Shown one piece after another: positions 26,729 through 36,822 of a stretch of DNA of 64,000 bases. The notes below the pieces were generated by a model. The model saw nothing but the letters and a program-made list of their open reading frames with translations. It had not been told where the DNA came from and ran no database searches. Source of the DNA: Polyangiaceae bacterium. Its GTDB lineage: Bacteria > Myxococcota_A > Polyangia > Polyangiales > Polyangiaceae. Every line of letters begins with the position of its first letter. Within the stretch, counting starts at the first letter, position 1. The translations under genes were made by a program, and so were the position numbers. The stretch lies in contig JADJXL010000015.1 of NCBI GenBank assembly GCA_016715885.1, positions 248,001-312,000 of the forward strand, read 5' to 3'.

Positions 26729-27180
26729 TCACACGGTAATGCCGCGTCGCTTTAGCCGCTCTACGAGTTGCTTTTCCTTGATGAGCCCAGAAATCGAGCC
26801 ATTGGTTTGTACGGTGGCCAGGAGCGGGGCAGAATGTTTGGCTATGATTTGCGAATATGCGGAAGCGCTGCCCCAAACGCAGCGCCCATGACGTCGCCAC
26901 GCACATCCTGACGAGCGAAAAGAAACACGCGAGCTCGGTGACGCACGATTGCAGTTAATTCAATTGCGTTCGTTCGTATGCGTTCGTCTTTGGAAAAACA
27001 AACCCATTCCCGCCGGCCTACGAGCTCCAACCACGTCTCGTCATCGGTGTCTTGATCGAAAAGTTCGTCATGCACCATCAGCGTTTCCATCGCGCCGTCG
27101 AGCAGTGGACGAATGGCATTTGCGACAACGATGCCACCCAGCGAGCGATCCACGAAGAACGTGACCTTACGCGGCCCCAC
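26729..27180 (-). pseudogene. PIN-like (VapC45-type) toxin, frameshifted near its C-terminus
   Basis: From ATG 27180 the frame gives a PIN-like protein: TFFVDRSLGG with the first catalytic Asp, HDELFDQDTDDETWLELV with further acids, and WVCFSKDERIRTN. It stops at 26842. In the neighbouring frame the family-like ending continues without a stop to 26731, reading IIAKHSAPLLATV and LIKEKQLVERLKRRGITV. Adding one A to the AAA run (plus strand TTT 26848-26850) joins both into one protein of 150 residues. The toxin overlaps the DUF433 antitoxin gene by 14 bases. The indel may be a sequencing error. Confidence 0.75.
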
Positions 27181-27853
27181 GCAATTCGCACCTTATGGCG
27201 TCTTCCACCTTGTCTACCGGAAGATTGTAGTCCTGCGCGAGCTCGTGAATCGACTCTCCGGCACGGTGACGCGATGCAATGACTGCGGTCTGGATACCCG
27301 TACCTGCAAGCACGGGACGCCCAAAGGCGCGACGCGGATCAATCAGAATGGTCTTTCGCTCGTCTGGCTGGTGAGGCTCGATGATGAATGGGTACAAACG
27401 CACCGCAAGACCATGCATGCCCGGTTCCCACTCAATCCGCTCGAGATGTGCCTCTATTGCCTTCCGAATGGCGAATTGGCCATTTTGATCCATGAGATGG
27501 TCACAATGCTCGACAAATAAATTGACGCCATCCGTCTTGAATCTGGCATCGATGAGGGGATGCTTTGAGCCCAGATCTTCCTCGACCTGGGCAATGGCGC
27601 GCCGCACATTCTCCATTGGGACCTGGTGCACGCGGCGTAGCGCACTCAAGATATGCGCTTCTACCACGTTGAAAAAAGAAAGCAGGCGCGGAGACCCCGC
27701 TCCGGGTGTGCGGATGAGCGGTTCGGCATGACGCACCCCGCTCTTTGTCCTGTACGGCCGACCTACCACCCAGCTCTTGAGGGTACTCGGTGGAATGCGC
27801 AAATAATGTGCCGCATCAGGAACTGTATAGATGGGCAAATCACGCGGATCCAT
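27167..27853 (-). CDS. DUF433-domain antitoxin with MerR-like N-terminus
   Basis: The 228-residue protein begins with a helix-turn-helix-like region (YTVPDAAHYLRIPPSTLKSWVVG) as in MerR-type and DUF433 proteins. It ends in a DUF433 domain (IDPRRAFGRPVLAGTGIQTAVIASRHRAGESIHELAQDYNLPVDKVEDAI). DUF433 proteins are the usual partners of PIN-like toxins and probably bind both the operator and the toxin. It precedes the toxin and overlaps it by 14 bases. ATG 27853 is preferred (AAAGG eight bases upstream); an ATG at 27943 is possible. Confidence 0.82.
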   Translation of the reverse strand: MDPRDLPIYTVPDAAHYLRIPPSTLKSWVVGRPYRTKSGVRHAEPLIRTPGAGSPRLLSFFNVVEAHILSALRRVHQVPMENVRRAIAQVEEDLGSKHPLIDARFKTDGVNLFVEHCDHLMDQNGQFAIRKAIEAHLERIEWEPGMHGLAVRLYPFIIEPHQPDERKTILIDPRRAFGRPVLAGTGIQTAVIASRHRAGESIHELAQDYNLPVDKVEDAIRCELRGAA

Positions 27854-27946
27854 GCGCCAACCTTTGTTCAGGTGAGTACGTATCACACGCTTACCACCTT
27901 CCAGATCGACTGACAACCCCGCCACGACAGGCATCGCTGTCATCGC

Positions 27947-28726
27947 TCACTCCGTCAGCGCCTCGATGGGGTCGAGGATGACCACCAATACCTGTTTCCA
28001 GGTCGCATTTGCCTTGCCGGTTCGCGGGTCGATCAGCGCTTTGCGGGCTTGGTAGCGGCACTCGCCCAGGATCGCGCCCCCGATTGGCGTAATGATGAGG
28101 TCCTGGATGCTGGCGCGCTCGTAGGCGGCCTCTGGACCGAATTCGAAGAAGGCGCTGAGCGCTGCCGCATAAAGGAGCGCTTGCCATCCCGCGGCTCCGC
28201 GATTGCGCGCGAGCAGGTAATACTCTGCCCCTGCAAGGGGATGCGCGACCGCGTTCCAATACCAGGCGTCGTCGTCGAAGCGCGGACCTAGCGTGAAGCT
28301 GCGCGAAATGTTCGTGAAACCCGGCTCCCTCCCGGTCCAGCCCGTGACTTCCGGCGGCAACTGCGTCATGGCCACCACCATCACGCTCTGAAACGTCGTC
28401 ACGCCAAACGTTGCGTGAAATATGTTCCGTGACCAATTCCGCTCACGGCTCCGGCTGCTGCTCGCATTGACCTCGAGCGTGGCGGGATCCAGGCGGAAGC
28501 CCGACGAAGGCTCTTCGGCATAGGACGAGTCCGCCGCGCTTGGTGCGGTCTCCAGCGGAACCGGCAGGGAGGTATTCGTGGCGGTGACGTCGAGCGGCAC
28601 GCGGGGCGATGCGGGGGTGCTGGCAGCACAGCCCACGAGCAGCACGGCAAGAAGGCTGAGCAGGAGAAGGAGCGGCCTTGGGCTGGCCTGTGGGGTTTTC
28701 GTATCGCGAGCACGCTCTCGTTTCAT
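27947..28726 (-). CDS. DUF3943-domain lipoprotein
   Basis: The 259-residue protein has a basic N-terminus, a hydrophobic stretch and a lipobox LLVGC. The C-terminal half matches DUF3943: WYWNAVAHPLAGAEYYLLARNRGA, then FEFGPEAAYERASIQDLIITPIGGAILGE. Such proteins have several hydrophobic helices and are thought to sit in the envelope; function is unknown. The ATG at 28726 is chosen because the signal peptide starts soon after. It ends 94 bases beyond the start of the DUF433 gene on the same strand. Confidence 0.72.
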   Translation of the reverse strand: MKRERARDTKTPQASPRPLLLLLSLLAVLLVGCAASTPASPRVPLDVTATNTSLPVPLETAPSAADSSYAEEPSSGFRLDPATLEVNASSSRSRERNWSRNIFHATFGVTTFQSVMVVAMTQLPPEVTGWTGREPGFTNISRSFTLGPRFDDDAWYWNAVAHPLAGAEYYLLARNRGAAGWQALLYAAALSAFFEFGPEAAYERASIQDLIITPIGGAILGECRYQARKALIDPRTGKANATWKQVLVVILDPIEALTE

Positions 28727-28894
28727 CGCCGCAACACGGGCGCGATGGCACGCGACGTGCCACGGTCGAGGCAGCTCGTTTGCCGTGTTTTTGAATGCCG
28801 CAGGGCGAATGCCGCATGAGGGCGCGCAAAGTTCGCACGAAGAGCGCAAGCCGCGCGCGTCGCACGTCGTCAATGCATTGCGGTTTGCTTCACG

Positions 28895-30565
28895 CTATCC
28901 GATCAATTCGTCGACGCGCTTGACCCACGCCCGTTTTCCATCGAAGGCCATGGCGTATTCGTGCACGGGCGACGCTCCCGCATTCGCCACTTCCGCTGCA
29001 TATTGCCGCTCGCGAATTTGCTTGGCCGCTTCTTGCAATGCCTGTTCGATCGTTTCATCCCCGAAAGGCACCTTGAATTCCATGACCACGCCCGGTTTTC
29101 CCGGCGTCTTGGGTCGCATCAGCACATCGGCGCGCCCGTAGCCTGCTTCTCGATTCGAGCGAATGTCGTATTGAGGCTCCAAATGCACGAGCAATCCCAA
29201 CATGAACCCGTGGTACAACTTTTCCGGCGCGCGTCCGGCGGGATCTTGGTACGACATGGCCGTCACGAGGATCTGCCCGAGGAGCAATTGCACTTTCGCA
29301 GAATCCCCCGCAAGGAGCGCCTTCACGAGGTCTTTGGTCAAGGCCCATTCAGGGTCGGCTTTCTCGAGCCAATTACGAAACATGTCTTCGTACACCTGCC
29401 GAATTTCATTGTTCGGTATGCACAAATGCCCGGTGTCGCGTCCCTGGTGGAAATCCAATTTTGCGATTTTTAAATATCCAGAAAACAACAAAAAATTCCA
29501 AAGCGCGTCCGAACGTCGTTCGATGTCCCGAAGCACGATGTTGTCGTCGATGGGAAGCTCAATGGTTTCCCCGTTGAGCAGCGGGTACGATTTCTCCGAC
29601 AGACCCATGCCTTGCTTTGCCACGAGATGCTCGATGAGGTCGCTCGAACCGGTGTTGACCCAATAAGGTCGAAGCGAACCGTGCTTGATGTAACTGAGGA
29701 TCGACCAGGGGTTGTAGATGACCTGGTCGCCAAAATTGTATCCGTTGTACCACGTGCGCACCTCTTCGAGATGTGCAGGATCGACAATGGCAGCGACTTC
29801 GTCTTCCGTGAAGCCGAAATAAGTCGAGTAATCGCGAGCGAGGATTGAATACACTTGGATGTTGTTCAGCCCCGAAAACATGTTCTCTTTGGATACGCGC
29901 AAAATGCCCGTGAGCACGCCTTTGAAGAGCGCTGCGTTGTCTTTGAGCGCCGCAGAAAAGAAGTTGCGAAACCACATGACGATATCGTCGAAGTAGCCGT
30001 GCAAATATCCCGATTGAATCGGCGTGTCGTATTCGTCGATGAGAATGACCACAGGGACCTTGTAATGCTCATACAGCGCAAGCGATAGCCACTTGAACGA
30101 ATGCTGGAGCTCGACGACCGGCGTGCGCCTGGAAAGCGCTTCCTCGAATTTGCTGACCATCAATGAATCGAGCTTGCCCTCGTCGAGCAAATGGCGATGC
30201 CCGCGGTATGCCGACGCGATTTGCTCACGAATTCCGGCAATCGCTTCGTCGAACGTCTTCGCCTTGACCTCCTTGAACGTCACCGATATGATCGGATATT
30301 TTTGAAAGTGCGCCATTGCCTTGGGGTCGCTCGCAACGGCAAGCCCCTCGAACAAGTGCGACAAGTCTTCAGCCGACTTTCCCAAGAAGTAACCGAGCAT
30401 CGACAGGTTGATGGTCTTGCCAAACCGCCGAGGCCGTGGGAAGAGCAGCGCCGAGCTCATGTCGTCGAGCACTTCGCTGATGAAGCCGCTCTTGTCGACG
30501 TAACCGGCTCCGCTTTCGCGTACCTTGCGAAAGTCCGATTCTCCGAGCGCAGGACGAAACTTCAC
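28895..30565 (-). CDS. AAA-ATPase-like / PD-(D/E)XK nuclease-like protein
   Basis: The 556-residue protein has the AAA-ATPase-like domain (PF09820 type) at residues about 5-290: GYVDKSGFISEVLDD, a P-loop substitute RPRRFGKTINLSML and VVILIDEYDTPIQSGY with the Walker B acids. The C-terminus resembles the PD-(D/E)XK part (PF08011 type): REAGYGRADVLMRPK then GVVMEFKVPFGDE. Such genes are common, often multi-copy, in Bacteroidetes and some deltaproteobacteria, with unproven function. GTG 30565 has GGAGG seven bases upstream. Unlike its neighbours it looks like a mobile-pool gene. Confidence 0.85.
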   Translation of the reverse strand: MKFRPALGESDFRKVRESGAGYVDKSGFISEVLDDMSSALLFPRPRRFGKTINLSMLGYFLGKSAEDLSHLFEGLAVASDPKAMAHFQKYPIISVTFKEVKAKTFDEAIAGIREQIASAYRGHRHLLDEGKLDSLMVSKFEEALSRRTPVVELQHSFKWLSLALYEHYKVPVVILIDEYDTPIQSGYLHGYFDDIVMWFRNFFSAALKDNAALFKGVLTGILRVSKENMFSGLNNIQVYSILARDYSTYFGFTEDEVAAIVDPAHLEEVRTWYNGYNFGDQVIYNPWSILSYIKHGSLRPYWVNTGSSDLIEHLVAKQGMGLSEKSYPLLNGETIELPIDDNIVLRDIERRSDALWNFLLFSGYLKIAKLDFHQGRDTGHLCIPNNEIRQVYEDMFRNWLEKADPEWALTKDLVKALLAGDSAKVQLLLGQILVTAMSYQDPAGRAPEKLYHGFMLGLLVHLEPQYDIRSNREAGYGRADVLMRPKTPGKPGVVMEFKVPFGDETIEQALQEAAKQIRERQYAAEVANAGASPVHEYAMAFDGKRAWVKRVDELIG

Positions 30566-30720
30566 GGGGATACCTCCAGCGAACGCAAGGCACCTTTGAA
30601 CAGGTGCGGCGGGAAGTCAAGGAGGCTCGGGCATCATCGACTGTCGTGAACGGTTTGCCCGATTCACCGATGTTGCGCGGATGAATTCATGCGGCGCAAA
30701 TCGAATTGGCCGCGCTCGCT

Positions 30721-32586
30721 TCAATGCACGCCGCCCACGAGCCACGCATAACCCGGCACGAGCACCTCTTCGGGACTCGCGCCACCCTGCGTTGCCGACG
30801 ACGTGCCGCGCGCGTCGCTCGCAATGCGAAACCCGTGATCGCCAAACATGAACACCAGCGTGCGCGCAGGCGAACCTTCGACGAATTTGGACACGACTTG
30901 CGCCGTTTCCTCCGCAATGCCGCCAAGGCGCTCGTCGAATGCAGGACCGACGCCCCGAAGCCGCGCTTCGACCACGTCCACCTTGTAGATTTCCTTGTTG
31001 CCCAATCGCTCGCGACGCACCGTCGTCAGCGACCGCCCCCGAATCACCTCGGGCTCCGGACCCGAATCCGGAAATGCTTCGCGCAATCCCTCGGGACCTT
31101 TTGCCAATAACATCGCCTGCGTGTGCGTCGTCGTGGGCAGCGCACTCCAAAGCAACGTGCGATCGACGCATACCGCGCGCCCTTGAAGAAGCGGCTTCAA
31201 ACGCGCCATGACTCGTTCGCCAAGGTCGAACCTCATGGAATCGACGAGCAATAGACGCACGGCACGCGCGTTGTTCAATCGCGCAATGCGAGCGGCAACT
31301 TCGGCTGCATCGAGCACCATGACGGGACGTTTTCCGGTCGCTCGAATCGCGGCAAACCCCTCCGTGTAGCTGTGCTCGAACGAAGTCCTGAATTGATCGA
31401 CGATGCGCTGCACCGCACCATCGGCTTGACCTCGCGCGAGCGCCCCAAGGAGCGGCATGTATCGCGTGGCAAACAATCGATCGATGACGCCCGCAGGCTT
31501 GGGTCCCTTGGCCGCATCGAGGTCCAATGCAAACGCTCGCCATTCCGACGAACTGAGCACCCGTTCGATGGCGGCTGGATTGGACGGCGGTTGCGAATGC
31601 GCGACGAATTCCGACGGCAAAGGCGGAGGCGGCGGGAGCGTATCGGAGACGGTGTACTTGGCCGGAGGAGCGTCGGCTTCGGCACGCGCAGGCGGCTCTT
31701 GCGGGGACAAACCTCGAACGGCGCGCTTGACGGATTGCTCAGCGGGGATCGACGACGACGCGCGGGTTTGTCGCGGCAAAGGCCTCTCGACGGGGCGCGG
31801 CAAAGGTTGCGGCTCGGCTGCAGGCGCGGCATCCACGGACGGCGGATTCGGGCGGCATTCCGGATCGACCACGGTCGAAGGCGACGACGGCGGCTGCGTG
31901 GGGCGATTGGCAGGACGAACCCGAAGGCGACCGCTCACGGACCCGCGCGTTTCGACCGGAGGCGCCGCAGGCTCCTGCGCTTCCACGAGCACGCTCTGCG
32001 CTTCAGTCGTCTCCAGCTCGGGCAACGGCGCTGGACGCGCAATGAGCCGCGGTTCGGACGCAAGCGGACGGCGCGTCGGCGCTGCATCGGCAACGAAGTC
32101 GTCGAGGCGCATGGGCGCCAAAATCCGCAAACTCCGGTCGGCATCATCGAGCACGAGCGCGACCGAACCCGTCTGCGCAGCTTCGCCAAACGCCGCAAGC
32201 ACCGCGCTGTCAGAAAGGCTCAACGTCGCACACCCCTCGGCAGCTCCCTCGGAGAGCGGCCCGAGCGGCGGCAGCACGAGCGCCAAACCGGCACAACCGA
32301 GCGCTTTTGCGCGTGTCAACTGGTCCCTGAGCGACAACGTCGCGTCGGCATCGACCGGCACACTCGGCGGAGGCGCTCCACGCATCGCAAGCGCGCTTTC
32401 AACGGCTTCCTCGACCGCTTGGCGAAGCCGCCCCGGCGCGGGAGCTCGCGAAATACTTGCCACGACATAGCCGCGACCTCGCAAATCGCCGAGCAGCTCG
32501 GCCTTGCGCGTCAACGCGATGAAGTGAGCACCGAAGGACGGTTTGTTGGGTGATGTACCCGACGTGGAGACCTGCACCAAGCGCAT
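30721..32586 (-). CDS. Large protein with C-terminal PglZ/alkaline-phosphatase-like domain
   Basis: The 621-residue protein is only partly recognised. Residues about 1-165 are globular and include an Ala/Leu-rich region. Residues about 180-340 are a Pro/Ala/Glu-rich low-complexity linker. The C-terminal 230 residues resemble the alkaline phosphatase superfamily in its PglZ form: VRLLLVDSMRFDLG (metal-binding Asp), PTTTHTQAMLLAKG and VFMFGDHGFRIA (Asp-His). PglZ proteins are known from BREX defence and two-component-like systems, but no other BREX gene is present. It is divergent from the penicillin acylase. Its role is not known. Confidence 0.55.
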   Translation of the reverse strand: MRLVQVSTSGTSPNKPSFGAHFIALTRKAELLGDLRGRGYVVASISRAPAPGRLRQAVEEAVESALAMRGAPPPSVPVDADATLSLRDQLTRAKALGCAGLALVLPPLGPLSEGAAEGCATLSLSDSAVLAAFGEAAQTGSVALVLDDADRSLRILAPMRLDDFVADAAPTRRPLASEPRLIARPAPLPELETTEAQSVLVEAQEPAAPPVETRGSVSGRLRVRPANRPTQPPSSPSTVVDPECRPNPPSVDAAPAAEPQPLPRPVERPLPRQTRASSSIPAEQSVKRAVRGLSPQEPPARAEADAPPAKYTVSDTLPPPPPLPSEFVAHSQPPSNPAAIERVLSSSEWRAFALDLDAAKGPKPAGVIDRLFATRYMPLLGALARGQADGAVQRIVDQFRTSFEHSYTEGFAAIRATGKRPVMVLDAAEVAARIARLNNARAVRLLLVDSMRFDLGERVMARLKPLLQGRAVCVDRTLLWSALPTTTHTQAMLLAKGPEGLREAFPDSGPEPEVIRGRSLTTVRRERLGNKEIYKVDVVEARLRGVGPAFDERLGGIAEETAQVVSKFVEGSPARTLVFMFGDHGFRIASDARGTSSATQGGASPEEVLVPGYAWLVGGVH

Positions 32587-32679
32587 GGCCGCCACCCATG
32601 CCAGAGACTTGGTCAAACGGGCGAATTTTTGACGACAAGATTTTTTGCTCCGGCGATATTTCCACGCGGAGACGCGCAC

Positions 32680-35526
32680 ATGCACCAACCTCGTCGACGA
32701 ACTTTCACCCTTGCCCTTGCTACAATCTTGACCTCCCTCGCGGGTTGCTCGGACCCTCCCGCGACAAACCCCCCACCAACCGATCCTTTCGGACCACTTG
32801 GAAATCTAGCTGACCTTCCTGTCGCCGAACGTATGCCAATCGACAACCTCGAGGGGCCCGTGGACGTCGTGCGCGACAAAGATGGGCGAGTTCACATTTA
32901 CGCGTCTTCAATTGAAGATGCGGCTCGTGCGGAAGGTTACATGGTCGCTCAAGATCGTCACTTGCAGATCGAGTTTTTTCGGCGGGTGGCGGAGGGGCGA
33001 TTGGCGGAGATCTTGGCGGATGCCGATCCGAGCGTGATTGATACGGACATTTCGTTTCGGCACATCGGGCTGCATCGGACGGCGAAGCAGCAATACGCGC
33101 TGCTCACGCCCGAAGAAAAATCGCTCGTCGACGCGTATGCGGACGGGGTTTCGCAATATTTTCGAGCATTGCGGGATCGGGAAGTGGCGCTTCCGGCGGG
33201 GATATTGGTCATCCAAGCCGATGCATTCACGGATTTCACGGGGGAAGATGCGCTCGCGATTGCGAGACTTCAAACGTATTTGTTGTCGTACGACGGAGAT
33301 GGCGACATTTCGTGGACATTGACGCTCGAAGCCTTGAAAAACCAGTTTGCGGCGAATTCGCCGGACCCCAAGGTCGCGGCTCGAAGTGGCATGGCGCAGG
33401 ACGTATTTCGGTTTGCGCCGTGGGATCCGGCGACGACGACGACAGGGTATCCCATGGGTCAGAGCAGCGCGAAACCCATGGAGAAAGCGCCCGACGTGAA
33501 AAACCTCGGCGCGCGTACGGAGCGATATCGATCAGCCGTGCAATGGCTGAAGGATCTCATCACGCCGGAAGGGTTTGGCTCGAACAACTGGGCGGTGGGT
33601 GCGGCGCGAAGCTCGACGGGGCATGCGCTCGTGGCGAGCGATCCCCATCTTTCGTTATCGGCGCCGGCGGTCTTTTGGCCGGTGTCGATGGAGGTGAAGT
33701 CGCCGGATGCGTCCAAGCAATGGAAATTGTCTGGCATTTCATTTCCTGGCATTCCGGGGATCATTTTGGGCCACAACGAGCACTTGGCATGGGGCGCGAC
33801 GGTGGCTGGGTACGACGTGACGGACGTCTATGCGGAGACGCTCACGCCCGATGGCAAAGGGGTCATTTTCAAGGGACAAACCGTCGCGCTGGAGATGATC
33901 GACGAGGTCATCCACATTCAGGGCGGTGGTTCGTACACGTACCAAGTGCCGGTGGTGCCGCACCACGGGCCGATTTTTCCGGAAATTACGCCGGACCACA
34001 AAGTCGCGCCGCTCGATCCGGCCAAAGGCGCGCTGAGCGTGAAATGGACGGGCACCGAGCCGACCTCGGAATTGTCGGGTATTCTTGGTTTGCTCCGCGC
34101 GAAAAACGTGGACGAAGCGCGGGAAGAACTGAAACAATTCAAGGTTGGCGGGCAAAACTGGATGATCGGCGACACGAATGGTGACATCTTGTGGACGTCG
34201 CACGTGAACATTCCGAAGCGCGATGCGGGCGCACTGGGATGGAATCCCGCCACGATGACGGGCACGCTTCCTTGTTTGGTGCTGCCGGGCGATGGTTCCG
34301 CCGAGTGGAATGGGTATTTGCCGAGCGACCTCGTGCCGTGGGAGAAAAACCCGACAAACGGTTTCATCGCGACGGCCAACAACGACAACATCGGAGATTC
34401 GCTGGACAACGACCCGTCGAACGATACGTTGCCGGACGGATCGCCCATGTATTTGGGTTGTTCGTGGGATCTCGGGTTTCGCGAGGGTCGTATTCAGGAA
34501 CGCCTCAAGAAAATTGATAAAGTGACGCCGGAGGACATGGCGAGCATTCAAGGAGACGTGCGGTCGCCGATGGGTGCGAACCTCGCGCCGGTGCTGATTG
34601 CGGCCATCAATCGAGCGGAAGCGGAACGCATGACGCCGGGAACGCATCCCGAGCTATCGGCGGTCGTGATGGATGCCGCGTACGATGGAGCTGCCGTCGT
34701 CGGCGTGAAGGATTTGCTGACGACATGGGCGATGGAATCCGATTACGAAGCGGCATCGGGTGTCGATCCGACGACGAACAAACCGCTGCCAGAGGCGGGT
34801 GATACGGCGGTCGAAGCGCGAGCTGCGCACGCGACGCTCGTTTTCAATACTTTCCTTGCTCGGCTTGCGACGCGGGTGCTCGGGGACGAATTCACGCACG
34901 CGGGAAGATCGGTCGACAGTCAAATGCGCGCCAAAGCGATACTGTCGTTATGTCTCACGGATCCCACGAAGCTCGAGACGTATGATGCCGCGACGCAGCA
35001 AAGCATTTTGTGGGACGACATGAATACGCCGGAGCAGGAAACCAAGGATGAACAGCTCATCCGAGCGCTGCTCGATGCGATTGCGACGCTCACGAAGCAC
35101 GTTGGAACGGATACGAACGAATATCGATGGGGGGCGTTTCACACGATACGTTTCGAGGCGATCATACCCCTTTTCGGTCAGCTCGCGATTCCACCGGTGG
35201 GTAATACGGTATTTCCGACGGGATTCCCGCGACATGGCGATAACTTTGCCGTGGACGCGTGCAATTTCTCCGGTTCGGGCGGGCCGGACGTGATGCCGCG
35301 GTTTTCGTACGGGAGCGGGCCGACTCAGCGGTTCGTGGTGGATATGGATCCGGCCGGCCCGAAAGCTTGGAATGCATTACCTGGCGGAGCGGTATGGGAT
35401 TCACAAAACCCGCATTTCAGCGATTCGGCGGAGTTATGGCGGCGCAACGAGACGCATCCGGTGCCCTTTTTGCTGCCTGATGTGATCGCTGCTGCGGAAA
35501 ATCGCGTCGTCTTCACGAAGCGCTGA
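32680..35526 (+). CDS. Penicillin acylase-family (Ntn hydrolase) lipoprotein
   Basis: The 948-residue precursor has a lipoprotein signal (SLAGC) followed by the alpha chain, beginning IDNLEGPVDVVRDKDGRVHIYA. Autocleavage is expected between Gly300 and Ser301 of GFGSNNWAVG, making Ser301 the N-terminal nucleophile of the beta chain. ASDPHLSLSAP and the WTGTEPTSE and GDTNGDILW segments fit acylases acting on penicillins or acyl-homoserine lactones. Substrate is unknown; quorum quenching is possible. The ATG at 32680 is used because the signal peptide begins there. A terminator follows at 35557. Confidence 0.9.
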   Translation: MHQPRRRTFTLALATILTSLAGCSDPPATNPPPTDPFGPLGNLADLPVAERMPIDNLEGPVDVVRDKDGRVHIYASSIEDAARAEGYMVAQDRHLQIEFFRRVAEGRLAEILADADPSVIDTDISFRHIGLHRTAKQQYALLTPEEKSLVDAYADGVSQYFRALRDREVALPAGILVIQADAFTDFTGEDALAIARLQTYLLSYDGDGDISWTLTLEALKNQFAANSPDPKVAARSGMAQDVFRFAPWDPATTTTGYPMGQSSAKPMEKAPDVKNLGARTERYRSAVQWLKDLITPEGFGSNNWAVGAARSSTGHALVASDPHLSLSAPAVFWPVSMEVKSPDASKQWKLSGISFPGIPGIILGHNEHLAWGATVAGYDVTDVYAETLTPDGKGVIFKGQTVALEMIDEVIHIQGGGSYTYQVPVVPHHGPIFPEITPDHKVAPLDPAKGALSVKWTGTEPTSELSGILGLLRAKNVDEAREELKQFKVGGQNWMIGDTNGDILWTSHVNIPKRDAGALGWNPATMTGTLPCLVLPGDGSAEWNGYLPSDLVPWEKNPTNGFIATANNDNIGDSLDNDPSNDTLPDGSPMYLGCSWDLGFREGRIQERLKKIDKVTPEDMASIQGDVRSPMGANLAPVLIAAINRAEAERMTPGTHPELSAVVMDAAYDGAAVVGVKDLLTTWAMESDYEAASGVDPTTNKPLPEAGDTAVEARAAHATLVFNTFLARLATRVLGDEFTHAGRSVDSQMRAKAILSLCLTDPTKLETYDAATQQSILWDDMNTPEQETKDEQLIRALLDAIATLTKHVGTDTNEYRWGAFHTIRFEAIIPLFGQLAIPPVGNTVFPTGFPRHGDNFAVDACNFSGSGGPDVMPRFSYGSGPTQRFVVDMDPAGPKAWNALPGGAVWDSQNPHFSDSAELWRRNETHPVPFLLPDVIAAAENRVVFTKR

Positions 35527-35556
35527 GGACGAAAAACATCCGAGCCGTCTGAACGA

Positions 35557-35588
35557 GGGGTCGCGCCACCTGGGCGCGGCCCCTTTCT
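35557..35588 (+). terminator. Rho-independent terminator after the penicillin acylase gene
   Basis: GGGGTCGCGCC pairs with GGCGCGGCCCC (11 pairs, one G-U) around a short loop, followed by TTTCTTG. It lies 31 bases after the acylase stop codon. Confidence 0.75.
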
Positions 35589-35656
35589 TGCTATTTGAAC
35601 GAGCGTCGATATCAAAATGACGCAAGGGGGTTCGTCCCGAACGGAGAGTTGATTTG

Positions 35657-36724
35657 GTGTTACGCCGCATTCTCACTTCTGCAGCATCTCGGTTCGACGC
35701 GACGGTCGGAGCGGCGATGATTGCACGCAGTGAACGGGGCGGAGGTTTCGCGGATCCCGAAAAAATGCCGCATGAAGCGCGCCTCGAGTTTCTTGCCGAA
35801 ATAACGGCAACGTACGATCAACCTGAATTCATCGCGAAGCCCGAATTATTTTTTCCAGAGCCGAAATCGGTTCCCATTTCGCTGAGTCGAGTACGTTCAA
35901 TGGGAGGCGCGGAGCCCGGGGTGGTGCTGGATGCGACGTGGCGGAGCGAATTCGAGCCGTGGTGTGGGGACGTGTGCGAAGAATATCTGTCGCACGAGCA
36001 GAACCGGATAGCGGCGGCGCGGCTGTTTTTGCACACGACGCCTCGGCCGGCGGTCATTTTATTGCACGGTTACCGTTGTGGGCAGTTTGCCTTGGAAGAA
36101 CGAATTTGGCCGGTGCAGTGGCTTTACGATCGCGGCATGGATGTGGCGCTGATGGTGCTGCCATTTCACGCGGTACGAGCCAAACGCGGGCCGTACATGT
36201 TTCCTTCGGGGGATCCACGGATCACGGTGGAAGGGTTTCGGCAGATCATGCTCGACGTGCGGACGCTCGCGGCGGAATTGCGTGAACGAGGGTGCGGCGC
36301 GGTCGGGGTGATGGGGATGAGCCTTGGGGGATATGCGTCGGGGTTGCTGGCGACGATTGACGACAAGGTGGACTTTGCGGCGCCGATCATCCCGTGTGCA
36401 TCGATTGCCGATGTCGCTCGCACGATGGGGTTACTCGTGGGCACGCCCGAAGAGCAGGCGAAGCAGCATGATGCGCTCGAGGCGGCGCTGAAGGTGACGA
36501 GTCCGCTTGCGCGAGCGAGTCGCATTTCGCCGGAGAAGCTGATCGTGGTAGGCGCGAGTGGGGATCGGATTACGCCGATGGATCATGCGCAGCGGCTCGC
36601 AAAACATTTCAATGCGCCGCTGGAGACGTTTCACGGGGGGCATGTTTTGCAGTTTGGCCGGGCGGATGCATTTCGCGCGGTAGGAAGGATGCTGCAGAAG
36701 CATGGGTGGCTCGAGGGGCGGTGA
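35657..36724 (+). CDS. Alpha/beta hydrolase (ABHD18-like)
   Basis: The 355-residue protein is a serine hydrolase of the alpha/beta fold. The oxyanion HGYRCG loop, nucleophile elbow GMSLGGYASG and a late GASGDRITPMDHA acid segment with a final His in FHGGHVLQF form the catalytic triad. N-terminal 130 residues are family-specific. No signal peptide is seen. Start codons TTG 35654 and GTG 35657 both have GGAGAG upstream; GTG is used. Confidence 0.8.
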   Translation: MLRRILTSAASRFDATVGAAMIARSERGGGFADPEKMPHEARLEFLAEITATYDQPEFIAKPELFFPEPKSVPISLSRVRSMGGAEPGVVLDATWRSEFEPWCGDVCEEYLSHEQNRIAAARLFLHTTPRPAVILLHGYRCGQFALEERIWPVQWLYDRGMDVALMVLPFHAVRAKRGPYMFPSGDPRITVEGFRQIMLDVRTLAAELRERGCGAVGVMGMSLGGYASGLLATIDDKVDFAAPIIPCASIADVARTMGLLVGTPEEQAKQHDALEAALKVTSPLARASRISPEKLIVVGASGDRITPMDHAQRLAKHFNAPLETFHGGHVLQFGRADAFRAVGRMLQKHGWLEGR

Positions 36725-36822
36725 AAAGCGTGCCTTGAAGCGAGGCGAAATTCAAAGCCAAGCAAGTTTTTTCTTGAAATCCACATCTTGCTTATGTGTG
36801 TAGAACACGCTAGGTTTCGGGC

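Noticed and set aside
35557..35588. Possible riboswitch or attachment site
   Set aside because: The stem-loop plus T-tract after a stop codon is sufficiently explained as a terminator.
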